NCBI RefSeq assembly: GCF_030913365.1
Contig: NZ_CP133160.1
Coordinates: 4,440,001 to 4,504,000, forward strand
Length of the DNA stretch: 64,000 bases
DNA from: Stenotrophomonas sp. 24(2023)
GTDB lineage: Bacteria > Pseudomonadota > Gammaproteobacteria > Xanthomonadales > Xanthomonadaceae
Direction: 5' to 3'
Shown: positions 56,343 through 64,000 of the stretch, piece by piece
Layout of the letters: the number at the start of each line of letters is the position of its first letter
How positions within the stretch are numbered: the stretch's first letter is position 1
Program-made: the position numbers and the translations under genes
The notes under the pieces: generated by a model
The model's database searches: none
What the model was told of the DNA's origin: nothing
What the model saw: the letters and a program-made list of their open reading frames with translations, nothing else

Positions 56343-59104
56343 CAGACCAGCACCCCCGGCGTGCCCTGGCGCATGGCATCGAGGATGCAGCTCCTGCAGC
56401 TGCTGCGCGGCATCTGTGGCAGCGGGTAGTCGCGCTGGGCCGGGCCGACGAACGATTTGCGCTGCGCGTGCACGGTGATCGTGCCCGGTGCGTTGATGAT
56501 GATCTGGCCGCCGGCCAGGGTCACGCTGGCGCCGCCGGCGGTGGCGATGTGCACCACCTTGCTGGCCGCCATCTCCAGCGCCGCCTGCCCGCTGGTGGCA
56601 CGCAGCGCCTGCCGCGCCTGGATCTGGATCGCATCGGCCTGCGCGCGGATGTCGAGCTCGCCGCTGCCGGCCACCGCGCTCAGCGCCGTTGCCGCCGCAG
56701 CGCCATTCTCCACCGCCGCCGCCAGCACCCCCAGCGCCTGCCCGGCATGCAGGCGGGCACCGCCCATCACGCTGGCATCGCTGTGCTGCCCGCTGGCCAG
56801 CATCAGCCCTTCGCCCGCGCTCCAGTGCAGCGCCTGTCCGCCTACCTGCACGACGCCCTGCGGCGCAGCCAGACCCAGCACTGGATCACCACTGTGCGGC
56901 ACGCGATCCTGGCCCCCCTCGGCACGGTGCTCCAGTGCCTGATCGCGCGCGCCGGCAAAGTCGCTACCGGCCACGGTTGTCGCCGCGATGGCGTGCAGCG
57001 CCGGCACCGGCGCGTGGTCGGGCACCTGCCGCGAGCGGCCCATCGCGCCGGTGCCTTCCTGCAGCGCCAGCGGGCTGGTCTGGTGGGTACGCGCGGCCTG
57101 GGTGAAGCGCGCGCCCAGTGTTTGCAGCTGCGTCAGCAGCGCCGCCGGCTGCACCGCCTCGCCTGCCGGTGACGGCCCGCGGCGGCCATACGCGGTCAGC
57201 CAGCTGCCCGCCGTCGCACGCATCACGCCCCAGGCATCGCTGCGCAGCTCGAAGCCGGTCCCGCGCAGGCTGCCCACGTAGTTGTCCGCCTGGTGCCGCA
57301 GGTGGCCCAGCGTCAGCTGCGAGGCCTGCTGGCTGCTGGCCAGCTGCGTACGCAGCTGCTGGTCCGAATCGTCGAACAGCAGGTGGTTGCTGCCCTCGCC
57401 GCCGTTCCATTCGCGCGAACGCACGCCCCACAGGGCGCCACCGTGCCGGTGTGCATTGTCTCCGGCGCCTGCCGCGTGCCACGCCGGGGCCCGTCCACCA
57501 CTGAGGTTGGCCTGGGCGCTGGTGCGTGCATCACCGGCCTGCCCGTACAGCGTCGTATCACTGTCGGCGCCGCTGCCACCCGGCGTGGGCGCCACGCCGG
57601 CTTCGCCGCGGCCGTTGTACAGGGCGCCGAGTACCACGGGACGATCGATATCGCCTTCCAGGAACGCCACCAGCACTTCCTGGCCGATACGCGGCAGGAA
57701 CTGGCTGCCCACGCCCGGACCGGCATAGCGCTGCGCCACCCGCAGCCAGGCGCTGTCGCCGGCCTGCGTGCCCTGCTGGAAGTGGAAGCGCACCCGGATA
57801 CGACCGTGCGCATCGGCGTGCAGGTCCGTGCCATCGCCGCCCTGCCCGGCCACCACGATCGCCGTCTGGTAGCCCGGTGCGGTCGGGCGCGGATTGCGGC
57901 GTGCGCCGGTGCCGTCCACCAGCACCGGGCGCCAGCGGCGCTCGCGGGCGATGGCGGTGAAGCGCTGCGCATGGCCATGGCTTTCCGCCTCGGCCTGCAG
58001 CCCCGCTGCGCCGACCTGTGTAGCGGCCAGCGCGCGGCGCAGGTCAACGGGCAGGTTGTTCACGCCCACCGTGTCCACCTGCACCAGCAGCACGGCGGCG
58101 GGCACCTCGCCCGGCGTGCCGGTCAACTGCCAGACCTGGCCCGCATCAGCGCTGCGTACGCTGCCACGACCATGCCACAGCCGCGTCTGGGCCTCGCGGG
58201 CCTCGGCGGCCAGCCGCGCATGGTGTTCCAGCTCCGCCGTGTCGGCAAAGGCGTGCGCCCCCACTGGATCGTAATCTTCGCGCGGCGTGGTGCCACCGCC
58301 GTCCACCGGCAGCTGCCCCACGATCGATCGCACCGTGCGGTAATCACCGCTGTGCAGCTGCAACCGCGTGCTCTGCAGCCGGCGCTGCTGCCCCAGCTGC
58401 TGCACGCCATCGCTGGCCTCGCTAGCATCGGCACGATGGAAGCGGATACCCCCGTCCTGCTGCGAGCGGGCCGCCTCGGGCAGCAGCGTGGAATCGGCAA
58501 ACACCACCAGGCCATGCCCGGCAGGCGCATCATCGCGTTCCTCCACACACCAGCCCAGGCCTTCTTCGGCCAGCAAACGCTGCACGAACGCCAGGTCCGT
58601 CTCCCGGTACTGCACGCAGTAGCTGCGGGGTCGCGAGGCCGCCAGCACGCCCTCGACCTCGTCGGTCCAGCGCCACTGTGCGTGGGGCGCATGGCCGGCA
58701 AACACCGCATCGATGATGTCGCGCACACGCTGTTCCTGGAACACGCGGCTGCACACAGCCTGGCCAAGCCACCAGGTCCAGTCATCGAGCGTGACGCGAT
58801 ACCGCACGAGTCCGCCGTCGGACTGCACCTGCTCGGCCGCCGCGATCACGCCATGCCGCGTCCACGGTTGGCCATCGGCCTGGCGCACGCGCAGGCAACC
58901 CGGCTGCCCCAGCCACTGCGCCAGCGGCAGGGTGGCATCCATCGACAGCAGTTCGATCCGCAGGTGACGCCCCTGCGACAGCGCATCGGTTGCGTGCCAG
59001 CGATCAACCACCACCGCCGGCGATCCCGGTAGTTCCACCGTGTACAGGCGTTGCTCGCCGGACAGGCCGGCCGCCTGCACCATGAGCTCGCGAATCGCTT
59101 CCAT
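56342..59104 (-). CDS. vgrG: Type VI secretion tip protein VgrG
   Basis: Spike protein of 920 residues. The gp27-like part (about 1-380) includes GRHLRIELLSMDATLPLAQW and RVFQEQRVRDIIDAVF, followed by the phage-tail motif SYCVQYRETDLAFVQRLLAE. The gp5 OB-fold (about 400-500) has GRIRVRFHFQQGTQ and SQFLPRIGQEVLVAFLEGDI. The long C-terminal region contains the DUF2345-type segment and a beta-helix stretch (VHIATAGGASVTLAGGQIII) and ends near CRSCILDAMRQGTPGVLV. There is no added enzymatic domain, so it carries cargo through adaptors. GGAG lies a few bases before the ATG. No core T6SS genes occur in the window. Confidence 0.93.
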   Translation of the reverse strand: MEAIRELMVQAAGLSGEQRLYTVELPGSPAVVVDRWHATDALSQGRHLRIELLSMDATLPLAQWLGQPGCLRVRQADGQPWTRHGVIAAAEQVQSDGGLVRYRVTLDDWTWWLGQAVCSRVFQEQRVRDIIDAVFAGHAPHAQWRWTDEVEGVLAASRPRSYCVQYRETDLAFVQRLLAEEGLGWCVEERDDAPAGHGLVVFADSTLLPEAARSQQDGGIRFHRADASEASDGVQQLGQQRRLQSTRLQLHSGDYRTVRSIVGQLPVDGGGTTPREDYDPVGAHAFADTAELEHHARLAAEAREAQTRLWHGRGSVRSADAGQVWQLTGTPGEVPAAVLLVQVDTVGVNNLPVDLRRALAATQVGAAGLQAEAESHGHAQRFTAIARERRWRPVLVDGTGARRNPRPTAPGYQTAIVVAGQGGDGTDLHADAHGRIRVRFHFQQGTQAGDSAWLRVAQRYAGPGVGSQFLPRIGQEVLVAFLEGDIDRPVVLGALYNGRGEAGVAPTPGGSGADSDTTLYGQAGDARTSAQANLSGGRAPAWHAAGAGDNAHRHGGALWGVRSREWNGGEGSNHLLFDDSDQQLRTQLASSQQASQLTLGHLRHQADNYVGSLRGTGFELRSDAWGVMRATAGSWLTAYGRRGPSPAGEAVQPAALLTQLQTLGARFTQAARTHQTSPLALQEGTGAMGRSRQVPDHAPVPALHAIAATTVAGSDFAGARDQALEHRAEGGQDRVPHSGDPVLGLAAPQGVVQVGGQALHWSAGEGLMLASGQHSDASVMGGARLHAGQALGVLAAAVENGAAAATALSAVAGSGELDIRAQADAIQIQARQALRATSGQAALEMAASKVVHIATAGGASVTLAGGQIIINAPGTITVHAQRKSFVGPAQRDYPLPQMPRSSCRSCILDAMRQGTPGVLV

Positions 59105-59226
59105 GGCGCTCCCAGCGTTTGCCCCGTCGGCGCACCGACGGCGTTTCCTTGCCCCTGCAGGGCGACGGTAACAGATGGCAAACGACAGCGCACGCCCGTG
59201 GCATCACGCCACTTTAACGTTATGGA

Positions 59227-59850
59227 TCAATAGGTTCCGTAGGACACTTCGACCACCAGCGGGCTGCCGCTGGCGCCGGCCGGCTGCAGGGTGAACCGGT
59301 CCAGTGCACTGCTGTCATCCCCCAGCGGCGTGCTGCGGAACTGCAGCTGCCAGGACTGCCCGGCCGCGGTCAGGGTGCCGTCCGCCTGCAGCTTCGCGTC
59401 GGGGGGCAACAACAGGCCGCCCATCTCGCTGTAGGCTTCGACGGCATCATCGAATACATAGCTGACCAGCTCGCCTTCCCGCCGCATTTCAAACACGTGC
59501 GGCTCCCACGGCCGGCGGTCGCTGCGCTGGTTGTGCAGGTCCATTACCCATTCGTCCGGCAGCTGGTAGACCTTGCGCAGCGCGGTGTCATCCAGCGCAG
59601 TGCTGGCCACCCGCAGGCAGCACACCACCCGCTTGCCCTCCCGGTCCAGCACCGCATAGCGGGTGCCGCGTGGCGCGTCGGCCGGCAGCAGGGCGAACGG
59701 CACATCGCGTAGCGCCGGTTCGGCACCGTCCCGCGAATCGAGGCTGCGCCATCCCCCGAACGGCGGTGGCACGGCGCCCTGCACGGACGGCGTGGCGAGG
59801 CACAGCAGCAGCGCCAGCCCGAAGGCCCGTCGTCCGGTTTGTCCGTTCAT
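59227..59850 (-). CDS. Exported hypothetical protein, paralogue of the 60654 gene, possible immunity protein
   Basis: A 207-residue periplasmic protein with signal peptide (AFGLALLLCLATPSVQG). It aligns with the product of the gene at 60654: TRYAVLDREGKRVVCCLRV against SRWAVYDAGKDTVVCCLVV, then ALDDTALRKVYQLPDEWVMD against VLDEAALESTYNIPGPWITD, and at the end PLVVEVSYGTY against PLKVEVPYATY. The C77-C78 pair is shared. I do not recognise a named family. Position between a peptidoglycan-type effector and vgrG, periplasmic location and duplication all fit an immunity role. It lies 122 bp upstream of vgrG. Confidence 0.68.
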   Translation of the reverse strand: MNGQTGRRAFGLALLLCLATPSVQGAVPPPFGGWRSLDSRDGAEPALRDVPFALLPADAPRGTRYAVLDREGKRVVCCLRVASTALDDTALRKVYQLPDEWVMDLHNQRSDRRPWEPHVFEMRREGELVSYVFDDAVEAYSEMGGLLLPPDAKLQADGTLTAAGQSWQLQFRSTPLGDDSSALDRFTLQPAGASGSPLVVEVSYGTY

Positions 59851-59950
59851 GCCCGCCCTGTCCTTGCACCGGGGCCATCAATGGCCCATTCCTGCGAGCA
59901 TGCCATGGGCCCGGGCTGCGTGCCAGCACCCTCGGCCGGTGCTGGATGTA

Positions 59951-60610
59951 CTAGTTCATGTACTGGGTCGGGTGCCCCGTAAACCGTTGTCCGTCAAAAC
60001 CGAAACAGAACCGCCCCTGTTCGAACGCGCGGTAGACCAGCAGTGCACCGCTGACGCAGAAGGTATCGCTGTCCACGGCAGTCTCCACCGTGCCCTCGCT
60101 CGTGGCCCCACCCGTGCCGGCCAGGCGCCCGGAAAACGCATCGATGGGCAGTGGAAACACCGTGCCATCGCGGCTGTCGATCAGCACGATCGACTGCTGG
60201 AAGTACGCCTTGCGCTCCTGCAGCACGGCAAGGAGGTAATGCCGGTTGAAGTTGGGGGCCTGGGTGCGGATGGCGGTCTCGATCTGCGCGCGGTGGTCTG
60301 CATCGCAGAAGTCGACAGGACTGTAGGCGAAGGAGCAGCCCGAGTGCGGGTAGTTGATGATCACCCCGGCATACGGTGCATTGCCGGGCGGGCGGCGGTG
60401 CGTTGCCGACGCGCCATCCGGCGAGGCAGCGGAGGCGCCCGGTTGGCCCGGCTGCTGCGCCGGCTCACCCTGCCCCGCCGCACCGTTGCGGCAGGCAACG
60501 CCCAGGCAGGCGAACGCGGCAAGCACAAACGCCCAACCGGCCCGCCTGCTGAAGCGGCCTCGGATCCTCGGTTGGCGCGCATCGCCCCAACCACCGCGCT
60601 CCCGTTTCAC
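59951..60610 (-). CDS. Exported lipoprotein-like hypothetical protein, possible immunity protein
   Basis: A 219-residue protein starting at a GTG. The N-terminus is Arg-rich, then a hydrophobic stretch ends LGVAC (C40), a plausible lipobox although the pre-signal region is long, so the true start may lie later. A Pro/Gly/Ala linker follows. The folded part (about 80-219) contains INYPHSGCSFAYSPVDFCDA, NFNRHYLLAVLQERKAYFQQ and FCFGFDGQRFTGHPTQYMN, with several cysteines. I recall similar sequences beside T6SS effectors but cannot name the family. It sits between the two paralogous CC-motif genes on the same strand. Confidence 0.62.
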   Translation of the reverse strand: MKRERGGWGDARQPRIRGRFSRRAGWAFVLAAFACLGVACRNGAAGQGEPAQQPGQPGASAASPDGASATHRRPPGNAPYAGVIINYPHSGCSFAYSPVDFCDADHRAQIETAIRTQAPNFNRHYLLAVLQERKAYFQQSIVLIDSRDGTVFPLPIDAFSGRLAGTGGATSEGTVETAVDSDTFCVSGALLVYRAFEQGRFCFGFDGQRFTGHPTQYMN

Positions 60611-60653
60611 GGCAGCCGGGCGTCAGAGCGCCACGGCGGCCAGGCGTGTCCCA

Positions 60654-61259
60654 TCAATAGGTCGCATAGGGCACTTCGACCTTCAGCGGCGTTCCGCCCG
60701 CTGCCGGGCGCAGGGTAAAGGTCACCACCGTGCCATCGTCGTCGGCCAGCGCATGCTGCCTGCGCTCAACGCCATAGCGGACCCCGCCGATTTCCAGCGT
60801 ACGCGGTGCGGCCACGCGGGCGTTGGCCGGCAGCAGCAGCCCGCCGCCGTTGCCGGCGTTGTCACCGAATCGATAGCCTGCCAACGCGTCCTTGGCCACG
60901 GCATGCTGGACCTGCGGCCGGTAGGGCGCGGCATCCAGGTTCCAGCCATTGGTCAGGTCGGTGATCCACGGCCCGGGAATGTTGTAGGTCGACTCAAGCG
61001 CCGCCTCGTCCAGCACCGGCCCGTCCACCACCAGGCAGCAGACCACCGTGTCCTTGCCCGCGTCATAGACCGCCCAGCGGCTGCCCGGCGCAGCCTTGGC
61101 CGGCAACATCGAAAACTGCGCGCTGCGCTCGAGCTGCGCATCGGACACTTTCCGCCAGGCCCCGGCCTGCACCGGCGCCTGCGGCGGCTGCGCCTGGCAG
61201 GCGGTGGTCAGCAGCAGGCCCAGCGCCAGCAGCGCGGCCGTCTTCAATCGTTCTTCCAT
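60654..61259 (-). CDS. Lipoprotein, probable immunity protein for the upstream hydrolase effector
   Basis: A 201-residue periplasmic lipoprotein; the signal peptide ends LLLTTAC (C21). It shares the core with the gene at 59227, including the Cys-Cys pair (C74-C75 in DTVVCCLVVDG) and the PLKVEVPYATY end. The ATG at 61259 starts one base after the stop of the hydrolase gene, so translation is coupled. An envelope-anchored protein coupled directly to a secreted peptidoglycan-hydrolase-like gene is the usual form of an effector-immunity pair. Family name unknown. Confidence 0.7.
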   Translation of the reverse strand: MEERLKTAALLALGLLLTTACQAQPPQAPVQAGAWRKVSDAQLERSAQFSMLPAKAAPGSRWAVYDAGKDTVVCCLVVDGPVLDEAALESTYNIPGPWITDLTNGWNLDAAPYRPQVQHAVAKDALAGYRFGDNAGNGGGLLLPANARVAAPRTLEIGGVRYGVERRQHALADDDGTVVTFTLRPAAGGTPLKVEVPYATY

Positions 61260-61260
61260 A

Positions 61261-63462
61261 TCAGTTGCCCGTCTTGGACCAGTGGGGATCATCTGCTTTG
61301 CTTTTGGGGCCGGCATAGTTCCAGTGCTTGACGTCATAGCTGGCACCGACATCGATGATGTCCTGCTTGCTGCTGATGGAAACGCTGGTGCCATCGGCCT
61401 TCTTCACCGACTTGCCGATGCCCCAGTTCGGGGTCAGCCGCATGTCGATGGCTTCGCCGCCATTGTGGTTGGAGTGGTAGGGCTTGCCGATCGCACCGGC
61501 CGCACTGTAGGCATCATCCATCGCCTTGGCGCCGGCCTTGGCCGCCTTCAGGTCCGGCTTGCCGCTGGCATCGAGGTGCTGCCAGTCGATGTTGACCGGC
61601 GCATCGCCATTCTGCGGCTGGAATGCCGGCACCTTCGCCGGGTCCATGCCCCTGACGATCTCGCGCGCGTAGTACATCAGGTACGAGCGCTGCGGCGGGC
61701 GCAGCGTGGTGTTGATGCTGATCGACACCCCGGCCGCCTTCAGCGCGGCGATGAACTTGGTGACGTTGGAGCGGAACGGGTCCTTCAGGTCGGACACCGA
61801 GGCACTCTGCATGAAGCGCTTGTGCCATTGTGCGCCGCTCTTTTCGCGCTGGCCGTTGTAGGCCTCGCCCTTGCCCGCCTGCGAATCGGCATTGGCGGTG
61901 GCCGCCGCGGAATGGAAATTGTTGAGCAGCCCGATCGGATGAAGGTGGAACACCTCCGGCGCGGCCGGGAAGCCCTTCACCTTGGGTGCCACGTCTTTCC
62001 ACCAGCGCAGATGCTTGATACGCAGCTTTTCGGCCTTCCATTCCACGGCACCGTCGAGCATCAACGGGTCCAGCTCATCCCATTTGGCGTCCTCCCCGCC
62101 CCACTCGCTCTCGTAGCGCACGATCAGGCGGCTCAGCGCCTGCATCAGCAACGGCTGCTTGGCGGCGGTGTGCAGCTCGGCCTTGCTGATGTGGCCGTTG
62201 CCATCGCTGTCCAGCAGCGCGTGCAGCTTGCGGACCAGCGCACTGCGCTCCACCTTGTCCGCGCGCATTTTGTGGTCGGTGACTTCATGGGCCTGCACCA
62301 CGCCCATCTTCACCAGCGTGGCCGACATCATGTCCACCGGCTGGATGCCGCCTTCCTCCACGGTCTCGAAGCCGGGCCATGCCCACGGCGACTGCCAGCC
62401 GACCTTGGCCTGGCCCGTCTCGCACACCCAGCCCCGCCAGGTCTCGCCCGCCTTTTCGCCACGCGCGGTCACTTCCCACCAGCTGTGGCCGTCGGCGTCC
62501 AGGGCACGCTGTGCCGCCGGGGTGCGCTCCAGCTCGGCGCGCGACAACACGCGCGCCAGCCCGACAGTGCCGCCATCGGGCGCATCGGCACGCAACGGGT
62601 GCTTCTTCCACCATTTCATGCCACCGGCCGGGCATTGCCGCAGGTCCTTGCGCAGCACCCACATCGCCTCGCCCACCGGTACGCGCATCTCCCGGCGCAG
62701 GTAGTTGTGCTTGCGGGCCTCCTTTTCCGACTGCGTCCGCTGCGCATCGGTCGGGCCGACGAACACGCCGGTGAATTCGGCATCCTTCGCGTTGGCGTAG
62801 CTCTTGCTGCTGGACGAATAGGCGCCCAGGGCCTTGCGATCCATCACCTTCAGCTGCGACCGCTGCACCTTGGTCCAGGGGCTTACGCCGGAATCCTTCA
62901 GCTGCATCAGCGTGGAATCCGGGTCCATGGTGCCGTCGGCCGCTGCGGGCTGCTTCAGCCGCGCGCCCTTGTCGATCACGAACAGACTGCCACTGCCGGC
63001 GGGCAGCAGGCTGGCATAGCGGCGCGACTTGGCCAGGAACACCGGCAGGTCGTTACCGGCGAAGACCTCCATGTGCACCAGCGGCCGCGTGCCGCGCCTG
63101 GGCAGCGGCTGCGCATCCACATACTGCTGGTACTCGCCCACATGGCCCACCAGCGCACCGGCACCGATCGGGATGGGCTTTTCGGGAATCACCACCTTGT
63201 CCAGCTGCAGCGGCTGCACCGGGCCGGGATCGAGCTCGGGCAGGAAGATCCAACCCTGTGCTGCGGCCGGGTCGACCGTCTCACCCGGACGTACCGGAAC
63301 CACCGCCCCTTCCAGGATGCGGTCGATCTGCGCCCAGCGGTCCTTGCGGTTCTTCACCGTGATGCGTGCGCCGCGTGGCAGCAGCCCCAGGCGTGTGGAA
63401 CGGCTGCTCGCTTCGCTGCGGATGTTCAGCCCGACGATGGGCTGCGTCGCACCTTCAGTCAT
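61261..63462 (-). CDS. Multidomain peptidoglycan-hydrolase-like T6SS effector (SH3b, M23-like half, EF-hand, M15-like)
   Basis: A 733-residue protein. Domains in order: SH3b-like (about 8-85, GLNIRSEASSRSTRLGLLPR); a partial LytM/M23-like fold (about 100-165) with GALVGHVGEYQQY and RPLVHMEVFAGNDLPVF, where H-x-E stands at the metal-binding strand; a long middle; an EF-hand-like loop DSDGNGHISKAE (about 435-446); and a C-terminal M15/CwlK-like region with SNHNGGEAIDMRL (H666, D673) and DPHWSKTGN (H727), matching the S-x-H-x-x-G-x-A-x-D and later H of D,L-peptidases. Probable target is the rival cell wall. No signal peptide is present, as expected for T6SS cargo. The start is 63462 or 63468; AGGAGG precedes both. 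It overlaps the upstream frame by 8 bp. Confidence 0.72.
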   Translation of the reverse strand: MTEGATQPIVGLNIRSEASSRSTRLGLLPRGARITVKNRKDRWAQIDRILEGAVVPVRPGETVDPAAAQGWIFLPELDPGPVQPLQLDKVVIPEKPIPIGAGALVGHVGEYQQYVDAQPLPRRGTRPLVHMEVFAGNDLPVFLAKSRRYASLLPAGSGSLFVIDKGARLKQPAAADGTMDPDSTLMQLKDSGVSPWTKVQRSQLKVMDRKALGAYSSSSKSYANAKDAEFTGVFVGPTDAQRTQSEKEARKHNYLRREMRVPVGEAMWVLRKDLRQCPAGGMKWWKKHPLRADAPDGGTVGLARVLSRAELERTPAAQRALDADGHSWWEVTARGEKAGETWRGWVCETGQAKVGWQSPWAWPGFETVEEGGIQPVDMMSATLVKMGVVQAHEVTDHKMRADKVERSALVRKLHALLDSDGNGHISKAELHTAAKQPLLMQALSRLIVRYESEWGGEDAKWDELDPLMLDGAVEWKAEKLRIKHLRWWKDVAPKVKGFPAAPEVFHLHPIGLLNNFHSAAATANADSQAGKGEAYNGQREKSGAQWHKRFMQSASVSDLKDPFRSNVTKFIAALKAAGVSISINTTLRPPQRSYLMYYAREIVRGMDPAKVPAFQPQNGDAPVNIDWQHLDASGKPDLKAAKAGAKAMDDAYSAAGAIGKPYHSNHNGGEAIDMRLTPNWGIGKSVKKADGTSVSISSKQDIIDVGASYDVKHWNYAGPKSKADDPHWSKTGN

Positions 63463-64000
63463 CGACATGTGCCTCCTGCACCACGTTCTCCCATTCGCCG
63501 TTGCGGCCCGGGCCCCAGCCCAGCATCGCCAGCGCATCGGCTTCGCCGGCCACCGTACCGGTGGTGCCGGCGCAGTCGCAGCCGATCACCTCCTCGCCCA
63601 CCGGCTCGGCCAGCACGGGCGGGGGCGGCGGCACCTCCTGGGTGTCCTTGGCCTTTTCCCCCACCACGAATTCGCTGCCTTCGGCCCAGAACGCCGGGCG
63701 CGCCCGCTTGCGGTCGTCCTGGTAGCCCTTGAAATCCATCAGGTGCATGTACAGGCTGTAGAAGACCAGCTCGGTACCCGGCTCGGGGCTGTTGGCCGGC
63801 GCGGCGGCCTTGCTGTCGGCCGCGGTCTTGGTGGCCGGCGCGGGGGCCTTGGCCTTGCTGGCACTGCCGGCTGCGGCCGCGGCCGGCTTCGCCGCCGCTG
63901 CACCGGCATCCTTGGTGGCCGGCGCCTTGGCCTTGTCCGCCGCCGGTTTGTCGGCCGCCTCGAACTTCGCCTTGGCGTCCTCCGGCAGCTTCAGGGTATG
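63455..64000 (-). CDS. Partial upstream half of the same effector system, N-terminus outside window
   Basis: The last 181 residues of a gene entering from the right edge. It begins with an Ala/Lys/Pro-rich linker (repeats of the KAAAPA/ATKDAG type, about visible residues 8-70). Then comes ELVFYSLYMHLMDFKGYQ, which resembles the M23/LytM strand with Y-x-H-L before the H-x-H strand, a Pro-rich stretch (EVPPPPPVLAEP) and GCDCAGTTG. The end is DALAMLGWGPGRNGEWENVV followed by QEAHVDD. The reading frame is +1 relative to the gene at 61261. The matching M23-like HxE strand lies in that next gene, so the two may once have been one protein. Confidence 0.65.
   Translation of the reverse strand, partial: HTLKLPEDAKAKFEAADKPAADKAKAPATKDAGAAAAKPAAAAAGSASKAKAPAPATKTAADSKAAAPANSPEPGTELVFYSLYMHLMDFKGYQDDRKRARPAFWAEGSEFVVGEKAKDTQEVPPPPPVLAEPVGEEVIGCDCAGTTGTVAGEADALAMLGWGPGRNGEWENVVQEAHVDD

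Noticed and set aside
57293..59032. Plus-strand open frame opposite vgrG
   Set aside because: Antisense shadow without recognisable domains.
63455..63480. RF2-like programmed +1 frameshift at the junction of the two effector frames
   Set aside because: An AGGAGG is present, but it lies about 14 nt before the TGA, not directly upstream of a slippery codon-stop pair as in prfB. Reinitiation or a real split gene is simpler.

Overview
The window is high-GC, gene-dense chromosome from a gammaproteobacterium of the Xanthomonadaceae, most likely Stenotrophomonas. The evidence is the many large TonB-dependent receptors, a Tad pilus locus, a trimeric autotransporter with an extended signal peptide, a VgrG-linked type VI secretion island, and short GTAG/CTAC-ended inverted repeats that resemble the Stenotrophomonas SMAG (REP) family. 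The genus is an inference from content; no rRNA or other phylogenetic marker lies in the window. I saw no tRNA, rRNA, CRISPR array, insertion sequence or prophage.

Layout. 1-3516: class I ribonucleotide reductase nrdA-nrdB on the minus strand (nrdB runs off the left edge), driven by a readable sigma70-type promoter overlapped by two NrdR-like boxes. 3630-9416: a quinone-reductase/enoyl-reductase-like MDR enzyme, a TonB receptor and a BetT-type choline transporter. 9677-13307: a kinase-fold protein lacking catalytic residues, a PagL-type lipid A deacylase and an OmpR/histidine-kinase pair. 13395-15119: the paired SMR exporter genes mdtJ-mdtI with a divergent LysR regulator. 15187-20985: an M14 carboxypeptidase, a FecA-like receptor behind a Fur-like box, a ClC channel with CBS domains, and an MgtC-family membrane protein. 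21114-28313, minus strand: an AraC regulator, a 1527-residue trimeric autotransporter, a lipoprotein joining a BamE-like and an OmpA-like domain, and a small conserved protein. 28908-40670, plus strand: a tightly packed Tad/Flp pilus operon (flp, tadV, tadE, cpaB, cpaC, tadZ, tadA, tadB, tadC, tadD, a DUF3613 protein, tadG). 40771-52940: accessory genes including a DUF2968 protein, an MFS transporter with a LysR regulator, an amidohydrolase and ankyrin protein with a LysR regulator, a further TonB receptor, a GNAT protein and a CDP-diacylglycerol pyrophosphatase, separated by REP-like hairpin arrays.

53004-64000, minus strand, is a type VI effector island. In transcription order it holds a peptidoglycan-hydrolase-like effector divided over two overlapping reading frames, three exported proteins that look like immunity proteins (two of them paralogues with a shared Cys-Cys motif), VgrG, a DUF4123 adaptor, a DUF3304 lipoprotein immunity protein and a Tle1-type lipase. 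A 71-bp duplicated remnant of a second immunity/lipase junction lies between the adaptor and the surviving immunity gene. This island is the best candidate for something undescribed.

Most gene starts were chosen from signal peptides, ribosome-binding sites and neighbour overlaps. Family names come from motif recognition, not from database searches.
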